Source: Chromatiales bacterium (lineage in GTDB: Bacteria > Pseudomonadota > Gammaproteobacteria > Chromatiales > Chromatiaceae). Taken from it: DNA of 11,397 bases. This document shows positions 1 through 6,861 of this stretch, one piece after another; position 1 is the first letter of the stretch; every line of letters begins with the position of its first letter. The stretch covers positions 1 through 11,397 of the forward strand of contig JAHEIA010000044.1 of assembly GCA_024639625.1 (NCBI GenBank). The letters run 5' to 3'. The position numbers and the translations under genes are program-made. The notes under the pieces were generated by a model that was not told where the DNA came from, did no database searches, and worked only from the letters and a program-made list of their open reading frames with translations.

Positions 1-997
1 CGCGGCGGCGTTCTTTCCAACCCACGGGCAGAACCTGGTCTTTGGCTTGTACCTGATCGGGATCGCGGTCGCGGTTGTCACCGGGTTGATCATGAAACGG
101 ACCCTGCTGGCCGGGTCGAGTACCGGGTTCATCATGGAGTTGCCGCCCTACCACCTCCCGACTCTGCGCGGGATCGCCTTGCGCACCTGGGACCGCCTGC
201 GTTCGTTCCTCTCCGAGGCGGGGCGGGTCATCGTGCTCATGGTCCTGGCCTTGAATCTGCTCAATTCCCTGGGTACCGACGGTTCTTTCGGCAATCAGAA
301 CAGCGACCAATCGGTGCTCAGCTCGCTCGGCCGGATGGTTACACCTGTGTTCCATCCACTTGGCATCGAAGCGGAGAATTGGCCGGCCACGGTCGGCATC
401 TTCAGCGGGGTGTTGGCCAAGGAGGTGGTGGTGGGTACCTTGGACTCGCTGTATACGCAAATGGGTACCGCAGGACAAGAGAAGGCTGGCGTGGAGGACG
501 AATTCGAACTCTGGGCTGCGCTCGAGGCCGCTGCCGCAACGGTACCGGAAAACTTGGCGGCTGTCGCCGGAAATCTGCTGGATCCGTTGGGACTTCGGGT
601 GGAAGAGGTTGCCTCCTTGGAGAGCGCAGCGGCAGAACAACAGGTCGCCCGGGGGACCTTCGGCACCATGGCCGCGAAATTCGACGGCGCAGTGGGTGCC
701 TTTGCCTATCTGCTGTTTGTGCTGCTGTATTTTCCCTGTGTCGCAACCATCGGCGCCATCACCCGGGAGACCGGCGCCGCTTGGGCCGCTTTCGTCGGTG
801 CTTGGACCACCGGTGTCGCGTACGCCACTTCCACTGTGTTTTATCAGGCCGCGACCTTCTCCCGGCATCCGGCAAGCTCGGCGGGCTGGATCCTCGGCAT
901 GAGCGTCGTACTGGCTGCGGTGCTGATCATGTTGCGCTTCTGGGGAGCCCGCCGGCAGAGTGCCGCGGGTCTGCAGGCGCGCGAGGCGCAGACTTGA
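1..997 (+). CDS. feoB: Ferrous iron transport protein B, C-terminal part (5' end off window)
   Basis: This is the membrane-permease end of FeoB, the inner-membrane Fe(II) importer; the N-terminal G domain lies upstream of the window. The reading frame is open from base 2, with no start in view, and ends at TGA 995–997. The visible protein begins AAAFFPTHGQNLVFGLYLIG and continues with the FeoB stretch FIMELPPYHLPTLR, then a hydrophobic segment (VIVLMVLALNLLNSL). The gate motif GVLAKEVVVGTLDSLY and the later FPCVATIGAITRETG stretch with its cysteine are typical of the FeoB permease. A helical, Ala/Glu-rich insert separates these two parts, as in many proteobacterial FeoBs. feoC overlaps the stop, so the two are very likely one operon; feoA, if present, would be upstream. 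Family assignment is near certain; nothing can be said about its G domain or promoter. Confidence 0.97.
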   Translation, partial: AAAFFPTHGQNLVFGLYLIGIAVAVVTGLIMKRTLLAGSSTGFIMELPPYHLPTLRGIALRTWDRLRSFLSEAGRVIVLMVLALNLLNSLGTDGSFGNQNSDQSVLSSLGRMVTPVFHPLGIEAENWPATVGIFSGVLAKEVVVGTLDSLYTQMGTAGQEKAGVEDEFELWAALEAAAATVPENLAAVAGNLLDPLGLRVEEVASLESAAAEQQVARGTFGTMAAKFDGAVGAFAYLLFVLLYFPCVATIGAITRETGAAWAAFVGAWTTGVAYATSTVFYQAATFSRHPASSAGWILGMSVVLAAVLIMLRFWGARRQSAAGLQAREAQT

Positions 998-1248
998 TCC
1001 TCGCCGAGGTACGTTCCTATCTGGCGCATCAGGGTCCCGTGAGCCTGGACGATGTGGCCAACCATTTTGATATGGACCCGAGCGCGGCGCGGGGCATGCT
1101 GGAGCACTGGATCCGCAAGGGAAAGGCGCGTCGCTACGCCCTTACGGATGCATGTGGAGTAGGCTGCAGCCGCTGTGATGCGTCGCGTACGGAAATCTAC
1201 GAGTGGACGGGAGGAGGCGCAGCAGGGGAGCCGGGCCGGGTGCGGTAA
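994..1248 (+). CDS. feoC: FeoC-type winged-helix protein with cysteine motif
   Basis: An 84-residue FeoC-like protein, the small cytoplasmic partner of FeoB. In enterobacteria FeoC binds FeoB, protects it from proteolysis and can carry an oxygen-sensitive Fe–S cluster. The N-terminal ~50 residues (ILAEVRSYLAHQGPVSLDDV, then MLEHWIRKGKARR) form the winged helix-turn-helix, with the usual opening seen in gammaproteobacterial FeoC. Cysteines 54, 58 and 61 (CGVGCSRC) form a C-x3-C-x2-C cluster-binding site. The TTG at 994 is chosen because it gives the family N terminus and overlaps the feoB stop (TTGA), implying translational coupling. The frame is open far upstream, but that part lies inside feoB. 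The next ATG (1072) would remove half of the HTH. There are only 15 bp before the convergent SPOR gene. The inferred role is a FeoB partner or iron/oxygen sensor rather than a classical DNA-binding repressor. Confidence 0.9.
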   Translation: MILAEVRSYLAHQGPVSLDDVANHFDMDPSAARGMLEHWIRKGKARRYALTDACGVGCSRCDASRTEIYEWTGGGAAGEPGRVR

Positions 1249-1263
1249 GCCGCGGCATCGGCG

Positions 1264-1854
1264 TCAAGGCTTCAGCTTTATCGCGATGCTGCTGATCTGG
1301 TTCTGACTCAATCGCGACCGCACCCGGTTCACCTCCTCGCGGCTCGCAAAGGGTCCGCTGCGTACGCGGTGAAAAGTATCTTTGTTGTTGATGGTCACGC
1401 GCTGTATGTCGGCTTCGAGACCGAGCAGTGCCAGCCTGGCTTTCATCCGATCCGCGTCGGCATGATTGCGAAACGAGCCGACCTGGACCAGATAGGCCTC
1501 TGCCGGCTGCCCGCTCGTGGGCGGGTTTTTGTCCGGTACCCGATTTGCGGTCGCAGGCGGCTCGATTTCCTCGTCCGGGATGATCACCTCCATTTCCGGC
1601 AGGATCGTGTAGAAATCGAAGCGTGGTTTCGGTGGCCGCTGCAAGGCGTCCGTTTCCCGGCGCGGCGACGAATCCGCCGCGGTGCTGCGAGACGCGGTGT
1701 CTCGATCGAGCGCCCCCTGTCCCAGTTTCAGCCAGGCCAGCCCCGCGGTGAACGAACCCAGGATGACTCCGAGCGTGAACCAGAGCCAGCACGGGCTTTG
1801 TTGGTGTTTCTGTCTAGGCCTCGGATTGGCGCGGCTCTTGTAATCGGCGGGCAT
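1264..1854 (-). CDS. SPOR-domain inner-membrane protein (FtsN-like)
   Basis: A 196-residue bitopic envelope protein. A basic cytoplasmic N terminus (residues 1–21) is followed by one membrane segment (about 22–42, WLWFTLGVILGSFTAGLAWL). A low-complexity, proline-rich periplasmic linker then leads to a C-terminal SPOR domain (about 118–196, starting AYLVQVGSFRNHADADRMKA and including VRSGPFASREEVNRVR). SPOR domains bind denuded peptidoglycan glycan strands and bring proteins to the division septum. The same gene follows argS in pseudomonads and related bacteria. Its ATG lies directly after the argS stop codon (ATG TAG ATG on the minus strand), so translation is probably by reinitiation or coupling. 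It is FtsN-like in layout, but the conserved FtsN essential helix was not identified, so it is not called FtsN. It converges with feoC. Confidence 0.93.
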   Translation of the reverse strand: MPADYKSRANPRPRQKHQQSPCWLWFTLGVILGSFTAGLAWLKLGQGALDRDTASRSTAADSSPRRETDALQRPPKPRFDFYTILPEMEVIIPDEEIEPPATANRVPDKNPPTSGQPAEAYLVQVGSFRNHADADRMKARLALLGLEADIQRVTINNKDTFHRVRSGPFASREEVNRVRSRLSQNQISSIAIKLKP

Positions 1855-3615
1855 CTACATGGTCTCCGGCGCCGATACCCCGAGCAGATTGAGCGCGTTG
1901 CGCAAGACCTGCCGAGTGGCGAGGATCAGTTTGATGCGTGCATCCCTGAGACCAGGGGCTTCGACTAGGAATTGGTGCGCGTTGTAGTAGGTGTGAAAAT
2001 CGTTGGCAAGTTCTCTCAGGTACTGCGCCAACTGGTGCGGCTCTTCGTTCAGAGCGGCGTATTCCAGAGTTTCCGGGTATCGGGAGAGGCTCTGCAGCAG
2101 CGCGAGTTCGTGTTCTTCGGTCAAACGTTGCAGATTCTGCATTCCCGGGGAAGGTTCGACCGTCAGCCCCTTCTCCGCCGCTTGGCGCAATACGCTGCTG
2201 ATGCGCGCATGGGCGTACTGCACATAGTACACCGGATTCTCCGCACTCCGGGATTTCGCCAAGTCGAGATCGAAATCGAGGTGCTGCTCGCATTTACGCA
2301 TGACGTAAAAGAAACGCGCGGCGTCTTTTCCTACCTCTTTGCGCAGCGCGCGTAGGGTCACGAATGAGCCGGAGCGGGTCGACATCTGCACCTTTTCGCC
2401 GGCACGGTAGAGGTTGGCGAATTGCACCAGTAGCACGTCAAGTTTGGACGGGTCGTCGCCGAGTGCCTGTAGTGCGGCCTTGACCCGTGGCACGTAGCCG
2501 TGGTGATCCGCTCCCCAGACATCGATGACGCGCTCGAAGCCGCGTTCGATCTTGTCCAGATGGTAGGCGATGTCCGACGCGAAATAGGTGGTTTGGCCGT
2601 TCTCCCGTTCGATCACCCGATCTTTCTCGTCGCCGAACGCGGTGGAACGGAACCATAAAGCCCCGTCTTTCTGGTAGAGGTGTCCGGCGGAGCGCAGCCG
2701 CTCAACTGCTTTGTTCACGGCTCCGCTCGCGGTCAACGAACGCTCGGAATACCATTCGTCGTAGCATACGCCGAACTGCTCCAGGTCATCGCGGATGTCG
2801 TCAAGCAGCGTATTGAGCGCGAGCTCGAAAACGAAGCGGTATCGGTTATCGCCCAGGAGTTCCCTGGCGCGGCCGATCAAGGCGTCGATATGGGCCTCCT
2901 TGTCCCCGCCGGCGGGTTCGTCCGGGGGTACCTCGAAAAACACCGTATCGATGGCGCACCTGTACGCATCCCCATGATCCCGATGCAAGGTGGCCGCGAT
3001 GTCCCAAACATAGTCACCGCGGTAGCCATTCGACGGGAAGCTCAGCGATTCGCCGCACAGCTCCAGGTAGCGCAGCCAGACGCTAGCGGCCAGAATGTCC
3101 ATTTGCCGGCCGGCGTCGTTGACATAATACTCGCGATGGACGTCAAAGCCGATGGCGTGCAGCAGGTCCGCCACGGTCGCCCCGTAGGCGGCGCCGCGCC
3201 CATGGCCGACATGTAGCGGGCCTGTCGGATTGGCGGACACAAACTCCACCTGGACCCGCTTCCCGCGGCCCAGGAGGCTTCGCCCGTAGTCGTATCCCTG
3301 CTCGAGGATGCCTTGCACCACGAAGTGGTAGGCGTTCGGGGTGAGAAAGAGGTTGATGAATCCGGGGCCGGCGATCTCGACGCTCTTCAGGATCGGGGAT
3401 TCCGGCAGTGCGGCGACGATGTGCGCCGCCAGTTCCCTGGGGTTTTTGCGGGCCGCTTTGGCCAGCAGTAGCGCCAGGTTGCAGGCGAAGTCTCCGTGTT
3501 GCGGATTGCGCGTGCGTTCGATGTTCGCAGCGGGTAGCTGGTCGCTCGGAATCACTCCGTCCGCGGCCAGTTTTGCGAGCGCCTGGGAGAGCAGTAGCTG
3601 GAGCTGGGCTTTCAT
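1855..3615 (-). CDS. argS: Arginyl-tRNA synthetase
   Basis: A 586-residue class I aminoacyl-tRNA synthetase that charges tRNA-Arg with arginine in the cytoplasm. The N-terminal domain includes [20 protein letters not shown]. The HIGH-type ATP motif is [20 protein letters not shown], with HVGH at about 135–138. [11 protein letters not shown] segment follows near 368–377. The KMSKS-equivalent loop is VQMSTRSG (409–416), and the C-terminal anticodon-binding domain ends in [10 protein letters not shown]. The start at 3613–3615 ([13 protein letters not shown]) gives the usual ArgRS N terminus and length. The frame stays open upstream to 3819, but that part is arginine/proline-rich shadow and is rejected. 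No strong Shine–Dalgarno precedes this ATG. An extended −10 element 35–43 bp upstream is a plausible promoter. The SPOR gene follows with zero spacing, so the two form an operon. Confidence 0.98.
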   Translation of the reverse strand: MKAQLQLLLSQALAKLAADGVIPSDQLPAANIERTRNPQHGDFACNLALLLAKAARKNPRELAAHIVAALPESPILKSVEIAGPGFINLFLTPNAYHFVVQGILEQGYDYGRSLLGRGKRVQVEFVSANPTGPLHVGHGRGAAYGATVADLLHAIGFDVHREYYVNDAGRQMDILAASVWLRYLELCGESLSFPSNGYRGDYVWDIAATLHRDHGDAYRCAIDTVFFEVPPDEPAGGDKEAHIDALIGRARELLGDNRYRFVFELALNTLLDDIRDDLEQFGVCYDEWYSERSLTASGAVNKAVERLRSAGHLYQKDGALWFRSTAFGDEKDRVIERENGQTTYFASDIAYHLDKIERGFERVIDVWGADHHGYVPRVKAALQALGDDPSKLDVLLVQFANLYRAGEKVQMSTRSGSFVTLRALRKEVGKDAARFFYVMRKCEQHLDFDLDLAKSRSAENPVYYVQYAHARISSVLRQAAEKGLTVEPSPGMQNLQRLTEEHELALLQSLSRYPETLEYAALNEEPHQLAQYLRELANDFHTYYNAHQFLVEAPGLRDARIKLILATRQVLRNALNLLGVSAPETM

Positions 3616-3913
3616 GCTGGGCAACCGGATGCGTCCTGGGAAGCGCGCAAGCATAGCAGGAAAACCCGGTACATGGGGAGCCTGGCGGGTCCCGCGGCAC
3701 GCTGGTCTGGTCTCGCCGCGTGGTCTTCGCGCTGTACCCGGGCTCGGTGCTGGCGGAAAGCGCAGGACCGCATCGGCAGATGGGAGCCGGTTCGTGCAGT
3801 TGACCGCATGCGTTGGCACGCGCCGCCAGGATGTGTGTCGCTGATCTCGCCGATTGCCCGTCGTGGACCGATGGTCGATTCTGCTGCGCCTTACTCAGGC
3901 AGCCTCTCTGGGT
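3616..3913. other. Spacer between priA and argS (298 bp)
   Basis: No convincing gene was found on either strand. The open frames here are extensions or shadows of argS and priA with Arg/Pro/Ala-rich translations. The part nearest argS carries the extended −10 described separately. A terminator for priA is not obvious: the bases after its stop contain only short, imperfect GC-rich pairings and no T tract. argS therefore probably has its own promoter, although read-through from priA cannot be excluded. Confidence 0.5.
3650..3658 (-). promoter_or_regulatory. Possible extended −10 promoter of argS
   Basis: On the minus strand the bases read TGC TATGCT, an extended −10 (TG one base before a 4/6 match to TATAAT). 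Transcription would begin near 3643 and leave a leader of about 28 nt before the argS ATG. No good −35 hexamer is visible, which is tolerated in extended −10 promoters. This is inferred from sequence only. Confidence 0.35.
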
Positions 3914-6127
3914 TCAAAGCACCTCCTGAGGATCTACGTCCAGCGACCACCTTACCCGGCCTTCGTTGGGGCCTTCGGCAATTCGCGGGATCCAGCTGGC
4001 CAACAAGCGCTGCAGCCGCTCCCGGGAGGTGGATTGCACTAGCAGCTGGGCCCTGGTTCTGCCGCCGCGTCGCTCCATGGGAGCCGGAACCGGGCCCCAG
4101 ATCTCGACGGCTCCCCCGGCTAGCGCCGTTGCTTGTCGGGCCGCGTGGCCAAGAAACGAGGACGCGGCGTTTGGATTCAACGCCTCGGCGCGCAGCAGTG
4201 CCTGGTGGCTGAACGGCGGCAGCCCGGCCTCCGCCCGCTCCTGCAGCGCGACTTCTGCGAAGGCTGGGTAGCCGTGCCGCACCAGGGTGAGCAGCAGGGG
4301 GTGATCCGGATGTCGAGTTTGCAATACCACACGCCCCGGCCGGTGGGCGCGCCCGGCGCGTCCCGCAACCTGCACGATCAGTTGCGCCATGCGCTCTGCC
4401 GCGCGGTAGTCGGCGCCGTACAGGCCCTGGTCGACATCGAGGATCCCCACCAGGGTCACTTCGGGGAAATGGTGCCCCTTGGCAAGCATTTGGGTGCCGA
4501 GAAGAATCCGGTGAGTGCCGGCGCGGATCTCTTCCAGGCTGCGCTCGAGTGAGCCTTTGCGGCGGGTACTGTCTCGATCGATCCGCGCCACGCTGTGCCC
4601 CGGATAGTGCTCGCGCAGAACCTCTTCCAGACGCTCAGTCCCCTGACCGATAGGGCGCGGCGGCTCCGCCGAGTCACAATTCGGACATTGCGTTGGCGGC
4701 GCTTGCTGCTGGCCGCAATGGTGACACCGCAGGGTCGACTCGCTCTTGTGCAGGGTCATTCGTGCGTCGCAGTGCGGGCAGTTCGACACCCAGCCGCAGG
4801 CATGACAGATGAGTACCGGGGCATAGCCGCGCCGATTGAGGAACAGCAAGACCTGATTACCCGCCGCGAGCTCGGCCCGCAGAAGTTCGAGCATCAATGG
4901 GGACAGTCCGCCTCGCAGGTGGCTGCCCCGGATATCGAGCAGATCGACCCGAGGCGGCCTGGCATCTCCCGCACGTTGCGGGAGGTGCAGCATGCGATAC
5001 CGACCTGCTGCGGCGTTGCGCAGGCTTTCCAGGGACGGGGTGGCGGAGCCGAGAACCACAGGGCAACCACACTGACGGGAGCGCACGATCGCCAGATCGC
5101 GGGCAGAATAGCGGAATCCTTCCTGTTGTTTGAACGAAAGATCGTGTTCCTCGTCGACGATGATCAATCCGAGGTTTGGAAGGGGCGTAAACACCGCCGA
5201 CCGAGTGCCGATCAGCACCCTCGCTGTGCCGCTTCGCGCGGCCAACCAGGCCGCCTCCCGCTCGCCTTCGGAGAGGCCCGAATGCAGCAGGGCGATGGGG
5301 GCCTCGATGCGGCGCTGGATACGCCGCATGAGCTGCGGGGTCAGGGCGATCTCGGGGACCAGGATCAGTATCTGGTGCCCGGCCCTGATGTGCCGTTCGG
5401 CGAGGGACAGATAGACCTCTGTCTTGCCGCTGCCGGTGACCCCGTGCAAGAGAAATACGCGGAACCCGGAGAGCGCCTGAGCCATCGCCCGCAATGCTCG
5501 GCGCTGGTCCGAATTCAGCTCCAGGGGGCGTCGGGGCTCTCGGGGGGTGTCGTAGAGGTCCTTTCGCAACCGAAGACCTTGAATCCAACCCTTCTCTGCC
5601 AGCGCTCGCAGGACTTGCGGTGTAGCCTCGGCGCGGGCGAGTAGTTGAGGTTGTGGCAAGGGCTCGTCTGCTGCCTTCAGGGTCTGCAGAATCTGCGCCT
5701 GCTTAGGGGCCTTTCTCAGCTGGAGGCTATCGATAGCTGCTCCAGCCTCGGTGAGCCGCCAGCCCTGCACTCCCGGAACGCGGATCGCTCCGCCCCTGCG
5801 CAACCTGGAGGGCAGGGCGGAGAAGGCCGCCTCGCCGACCGGGTGGCGGTAGTATTCGGCCGCCCAGAGGATCAAGTCCGTGCTGGCTGAAGGCAGCAGC
5901 GGTTCTTCATCCAGGAGCCGTATTGCCGCCTTGAGTTGCTGCGCTTTGATCGGGGTCTTGGCCGCGTGGCCGATGACCAATCCGCAGCGACTGCCCTTGC
6001 CGAACGGGACCAGGAGACGGCTGCCCAGCAGGATCTCTTCCGCGGTCAATCCCGGTGGCGGCAGATAGTCGAAAGACTGATAGCGGGGGATCGGAATGGC
6101 GACCCGCAGGATGCTTCTCGGTGACAT
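3914..6127 (-). CDS. priA: Primosomal protein N' / replication restart helicase PriA
   Basis: A 737-residue 3'-5' superfamily 2 helicase that recognises stalled forks and reloads the replisome; E. coli PriA has 732 residues. An N-terminal DNA-binding domain (PIPRYQSFDYLPP, near 12–25) precedes Walker A GVTGSGKTE (229–237) and the DEEH box (325–328). Motif III GSATPSLES is near 360. Four CxxC pairs (Cys 441/444, 450/453, 468/471, 481/484) bind two zinc ions. Helicase motifs QGTERLEE and QVAGRAGR (about 586–593) follow. The ATG at 6125–6127 (MSPRSILRVAIPIP) gives the family N terminus; the frame runs 22 codons further upstream to 6193, but those residues look non-coding. The Shine–Dalgarno is weak. 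All helicase and zinc residues are intact, so it should be active. The gene points away from the DnaA-box cluster, which lies about 340–555 bp upstream of its start. Confidence 0.98.
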   Translation of the reverse strand: MSPRSILRVAIPIPRYQSFDYLPPPGLTAEEILLGSRLLVPFGKGSRCGLVIGHAAKTPIKAQQLKAAIRLLDEEPLLPSASTDLILWAAEYYRHPVGEAAFSALPSRLRRGGAIRVPGVQGWRLTEAGAAIDSLQLRKAPKQAQILQTLKAADEPLPQPQLLARAEATPQVLRALAEKGWIQGLRLRKDLYDTPREPRRPLELNSDQRRALRAMAQALSGFRVFLLHGVTGSGKTEVYLSLAERHIRAGHQILILVPEIALTPQLMRRIQRRIEAPIALLHSGLSEGEREAAWLAARSGTARVLIGTRSAVFTPLPNLGLIIVDEEHDLSFKQQEGFRYSARDLAIVRSRQCGCPVVLGSATPSLESLRNAAAGRYRMLHLPQRAGDARPPRVDLLDIRGSHLRGGLSPLMLELLRAELAAGNQVLLFLNRRGYAPVLICHACGWVSNCPHCDARMTLHKSESTLRCHHCGQQQAPPTQCPNCDSAEPPRPIGQGTERLEEVLREHYPGHSVARIDRDSTRRKGSLERSLEEIRAGTHRILLGTQMLAKGHHFPEVTLVGILDVDQGLYGADYRAAERMAQLIVQVAGRAGRAHRPGRVVLQTRHPDHPLLLTLVRHGYPAFAEVALQERAEAGLPPFSHQALLRAEALNPNAASSFLGHAARQATALAGGAVEIWGPVPAPMERRGGRTRAQLLVQSTSRERLQRLLASWIPRIAEGPNEGRVRWSLDVDPQEVL

Positions 6128-6292
6128 GGTTAGCGGATGCCTGTCGGTGGCTGATTCAGGGATTCTGCGGCCCTTCCCGGTGGTCGAGTGCACACAGTTT
6201 CACGCTCACAGGCGAGCTCTGGTCCGTCCCGTCGTCACGGGCGATCTCCCCTCTGCGGCGGGTGTATCGGGCTCGCTACTGTTCGTGGTCGC

Positions 6293-6309
6293 GGCCCCCA
6301 ATGGGGGCC
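6293..6309. repeat. Perfect 7-bp inverted repeat (GGCCCCC / GGGGGCC, 3-nt loop)
   Basis: GGCCCCC at 6293–6299 and GGGGGCC at 6303–6309 flank AAT. No T tract follows on either strand, so it is not a typical terminator. On the minus strand it would lie near the 5' end of a priA transcript if the weak −10 elements at 6317–6327 are used. A regulator site or a 5' stabilising hairpin are both possible. Confidence 0.5.
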
Positions 6310-6420
6310 ACCACCCTGCATAGTCTACCAGCGGGGGGCCGTGCGAGGGGCGAGTTGCTTGCTGTGCGTGCCGCTGTCGATCTACAGCGGGCGAGGTTAG
6401 CGAGCTTGGCTAATGTCGGG

Positions 6421-6441
6421 GCTTACCAATTCACCGTAAGC
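6421..6441. repeat. Inverted repeat GCTTAC-N9-GTAAGC
   Basis: Six-base arms at 6421–6426 and 6436–6441 are separated by nine bases. It sits at the left edge of the AT-rich island, 27 bp before the first DnaA box. The dyad is long enough for a dimeric regulator, but no known site is recognised. Confidence 0.35.
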
Positions 6442-6467
6442 TCCTATATCTGCGAAAGGAATTCCGA

Positions 6468-6490
6468 TTATCCACAATTTTTGTGGATAA
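6468..6490. promoter_or_regulatory. Inverted pair of perfect DnaA boxes, 5-bp spacer
   Basis: TTATCCACA and its exact reverse complement TGTGGATAA are separated by ATTTT. TTATCCACA is the high-affinity R1-type box of E. coli oriC. The palindromic layout could place two DnaA molecules in opposite orientation. Confidence 0.7.
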
Positions 6491-6530
6491 CTTTGTGGAA
6501 GATCCGCGCCGATCGCGCGAAATCCCCAAT

Positions 6531-6586
6531 ATTTGTTGACCTTCTGCAGATTTGGCGAAAATTTGTTCGATTTGTGGGAATATAAT
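6531..6586 (+). repeat. Four ATTTG short direct repeats in an AT-rich stretch (possible unwinding element)
   Basis: ATTTG begins at 6531, 6550, 6561 and 6570, giving ATTTGTTGAC, ATTTGGCGAA, ATTTGTTCGA and ATTTGTGGGA. The run ends in TATAAT (6581–6586), which has no −35 at a suitable distance and so looks more like part of the AT-rich element than a promoter. Its place between the DnaA boxes suggests a duplex-unwinding region; this is inferred. Confidence 0.35.
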
Positions 6587-6673
6587 AGAAACAGATACTT
6601 ACAGTTTATTCGCGGATTCTTATGAGGGGCTATTGACAGCAGCAAGAGTCGATGCTCGGGAAACCGCGAAGGA

Positions 6674-6682
6674 TGTGAATAA
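6674..6682 (-). promoter_or_regulatory. Third consensus DnaA box (TTATTCACA)
   Basis: The plus strand reads TGTGAATAA, an exact match to TTATNCACA on the minus strand. It lies 183 bp to the right of the inverted pair, on the far side of the AT-rich stretch. Confidence 0.55.
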
Positions 6683-6850
6683 GTGTCTCGCTTAGCGGTG
6701 CCACCGCAGTTTGGCAGAAAGCGGCGCGCTAGCCGGGATGACGCTTGGTGAGGCTATTGCGGCACAGGCGTAGCGCGGCGATCGGCGGTGCCCGGGTATT
6801 TGTCCGATCTCTGCAAGGTGTCGCCCGGTGGCGCGATCAGTCCGCTGCGT

Positions 6851-6856
6851 AGGAGG
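6851..6856 (+). promoter_or_regulatory. Strong ribosome binding site of the fructosamine kinase gene
   Basis: A perfect AGGAGG stands five bases before the ATG at 6862 and settles the start. It is the clearest Shine–Dalgarno in the window. Confidence 0.85.
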
Positions 6857-6861
6857 GGCTC

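Larger units (their letters stand above)
6468..6682. other. Candidate replication origin (oriC-like DnaA-box cluster with AT-rich region)
   Basis: Three exact matches to the DnaA box TTATNCACA occur within 215 bp: TTATCCACA (6468–6476, plus), TGTGGATAA (6482–6490, the same box on minus) and TGTGAATAA (6674–6682, minus). A weaker 7/9 match on the minus strand lies at 6494–6502. Two GATC sites (6501–6504 and 6511–6514) follow the first pair. The stretch 6521–6620 has 65 A/T of 100 by hand count, in otherwise GC-rich surroundings, and contains four ATTTG repeats and a TATAAT, as expected of a DNA unwinding element. Boxes plus AT-rich DNA between divergent genes are the usual oriC make-up. Against it, none of the usual oriC neighbours (dnaA, dnaN, rpmH, mnmG, parAB) is in the window. 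A DnaA-titration or DnaA-regulated locus is the alternative. Confidence 0.45.
6128..6861. other. 734-bp divergent spacer between priA and the fructosamine kinase gene
   Basis: No supported gene lies here. The left half (to about 6420) is GC-rich like its surroundings and holds a perfect hairpin at 6293–6309. Near 6317–6327 on the minus strand are weak −10-like sequences (TAGACT, TATGCA) that could serve priA, but no −35 accompanies them. The right half contains a sharply AT-rich island with DnaA boxes, described separately. From about 6690 to the kinase gene the composition returns to GC-rich, and no clear promoter was found. An 82-codon minus-strand frame across the AT-rich island (6397–6645) is judged non-coding, as its translation is an AT-biased run without family resemblance. 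Confidence 0.6.

Noticed and set aside
379..993. Upstream part of the open frame that ends as feoC
   Set aside because: It overlaps feoB in another frame and translates to an Arg/Gly/His-rich string; only the part from TTG 994 matches FeoC.
1249..1263. Terminator between feoC and the SPOR gene
   Set aside because: Only a four-base GC pairing and no T tract fit in the 15-bp gap.
3616..3819. N-terminal extension of argS
   Set aside because: Sixty-eight extra residues are Pro/Arg-rich and absent from ArgRS; the family N terminus begins at 3615.
4595..5644. Long plus-strand open frame (349 codons) opposite priA
   Set aside because: It lies wholly antisense to an intact priA with all motifs. 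Its translation has no recognisable domain and is explained by GC-rich third positions.
6633..6638. Perfect TTGACA as a −35 for the kinase gene
   Set aside because: No −10-like hexamer stands 16–18 bp downstream, and the site is over 220 bp from the gene.
6397..6645. 82-codon minus-strand frame through the AT-rich island
   Set aside because: It covers the DnaA boxes and AT-rich repeats, shows no family features, and owes its Lys/Ile/Tyr-rich content to base composition.
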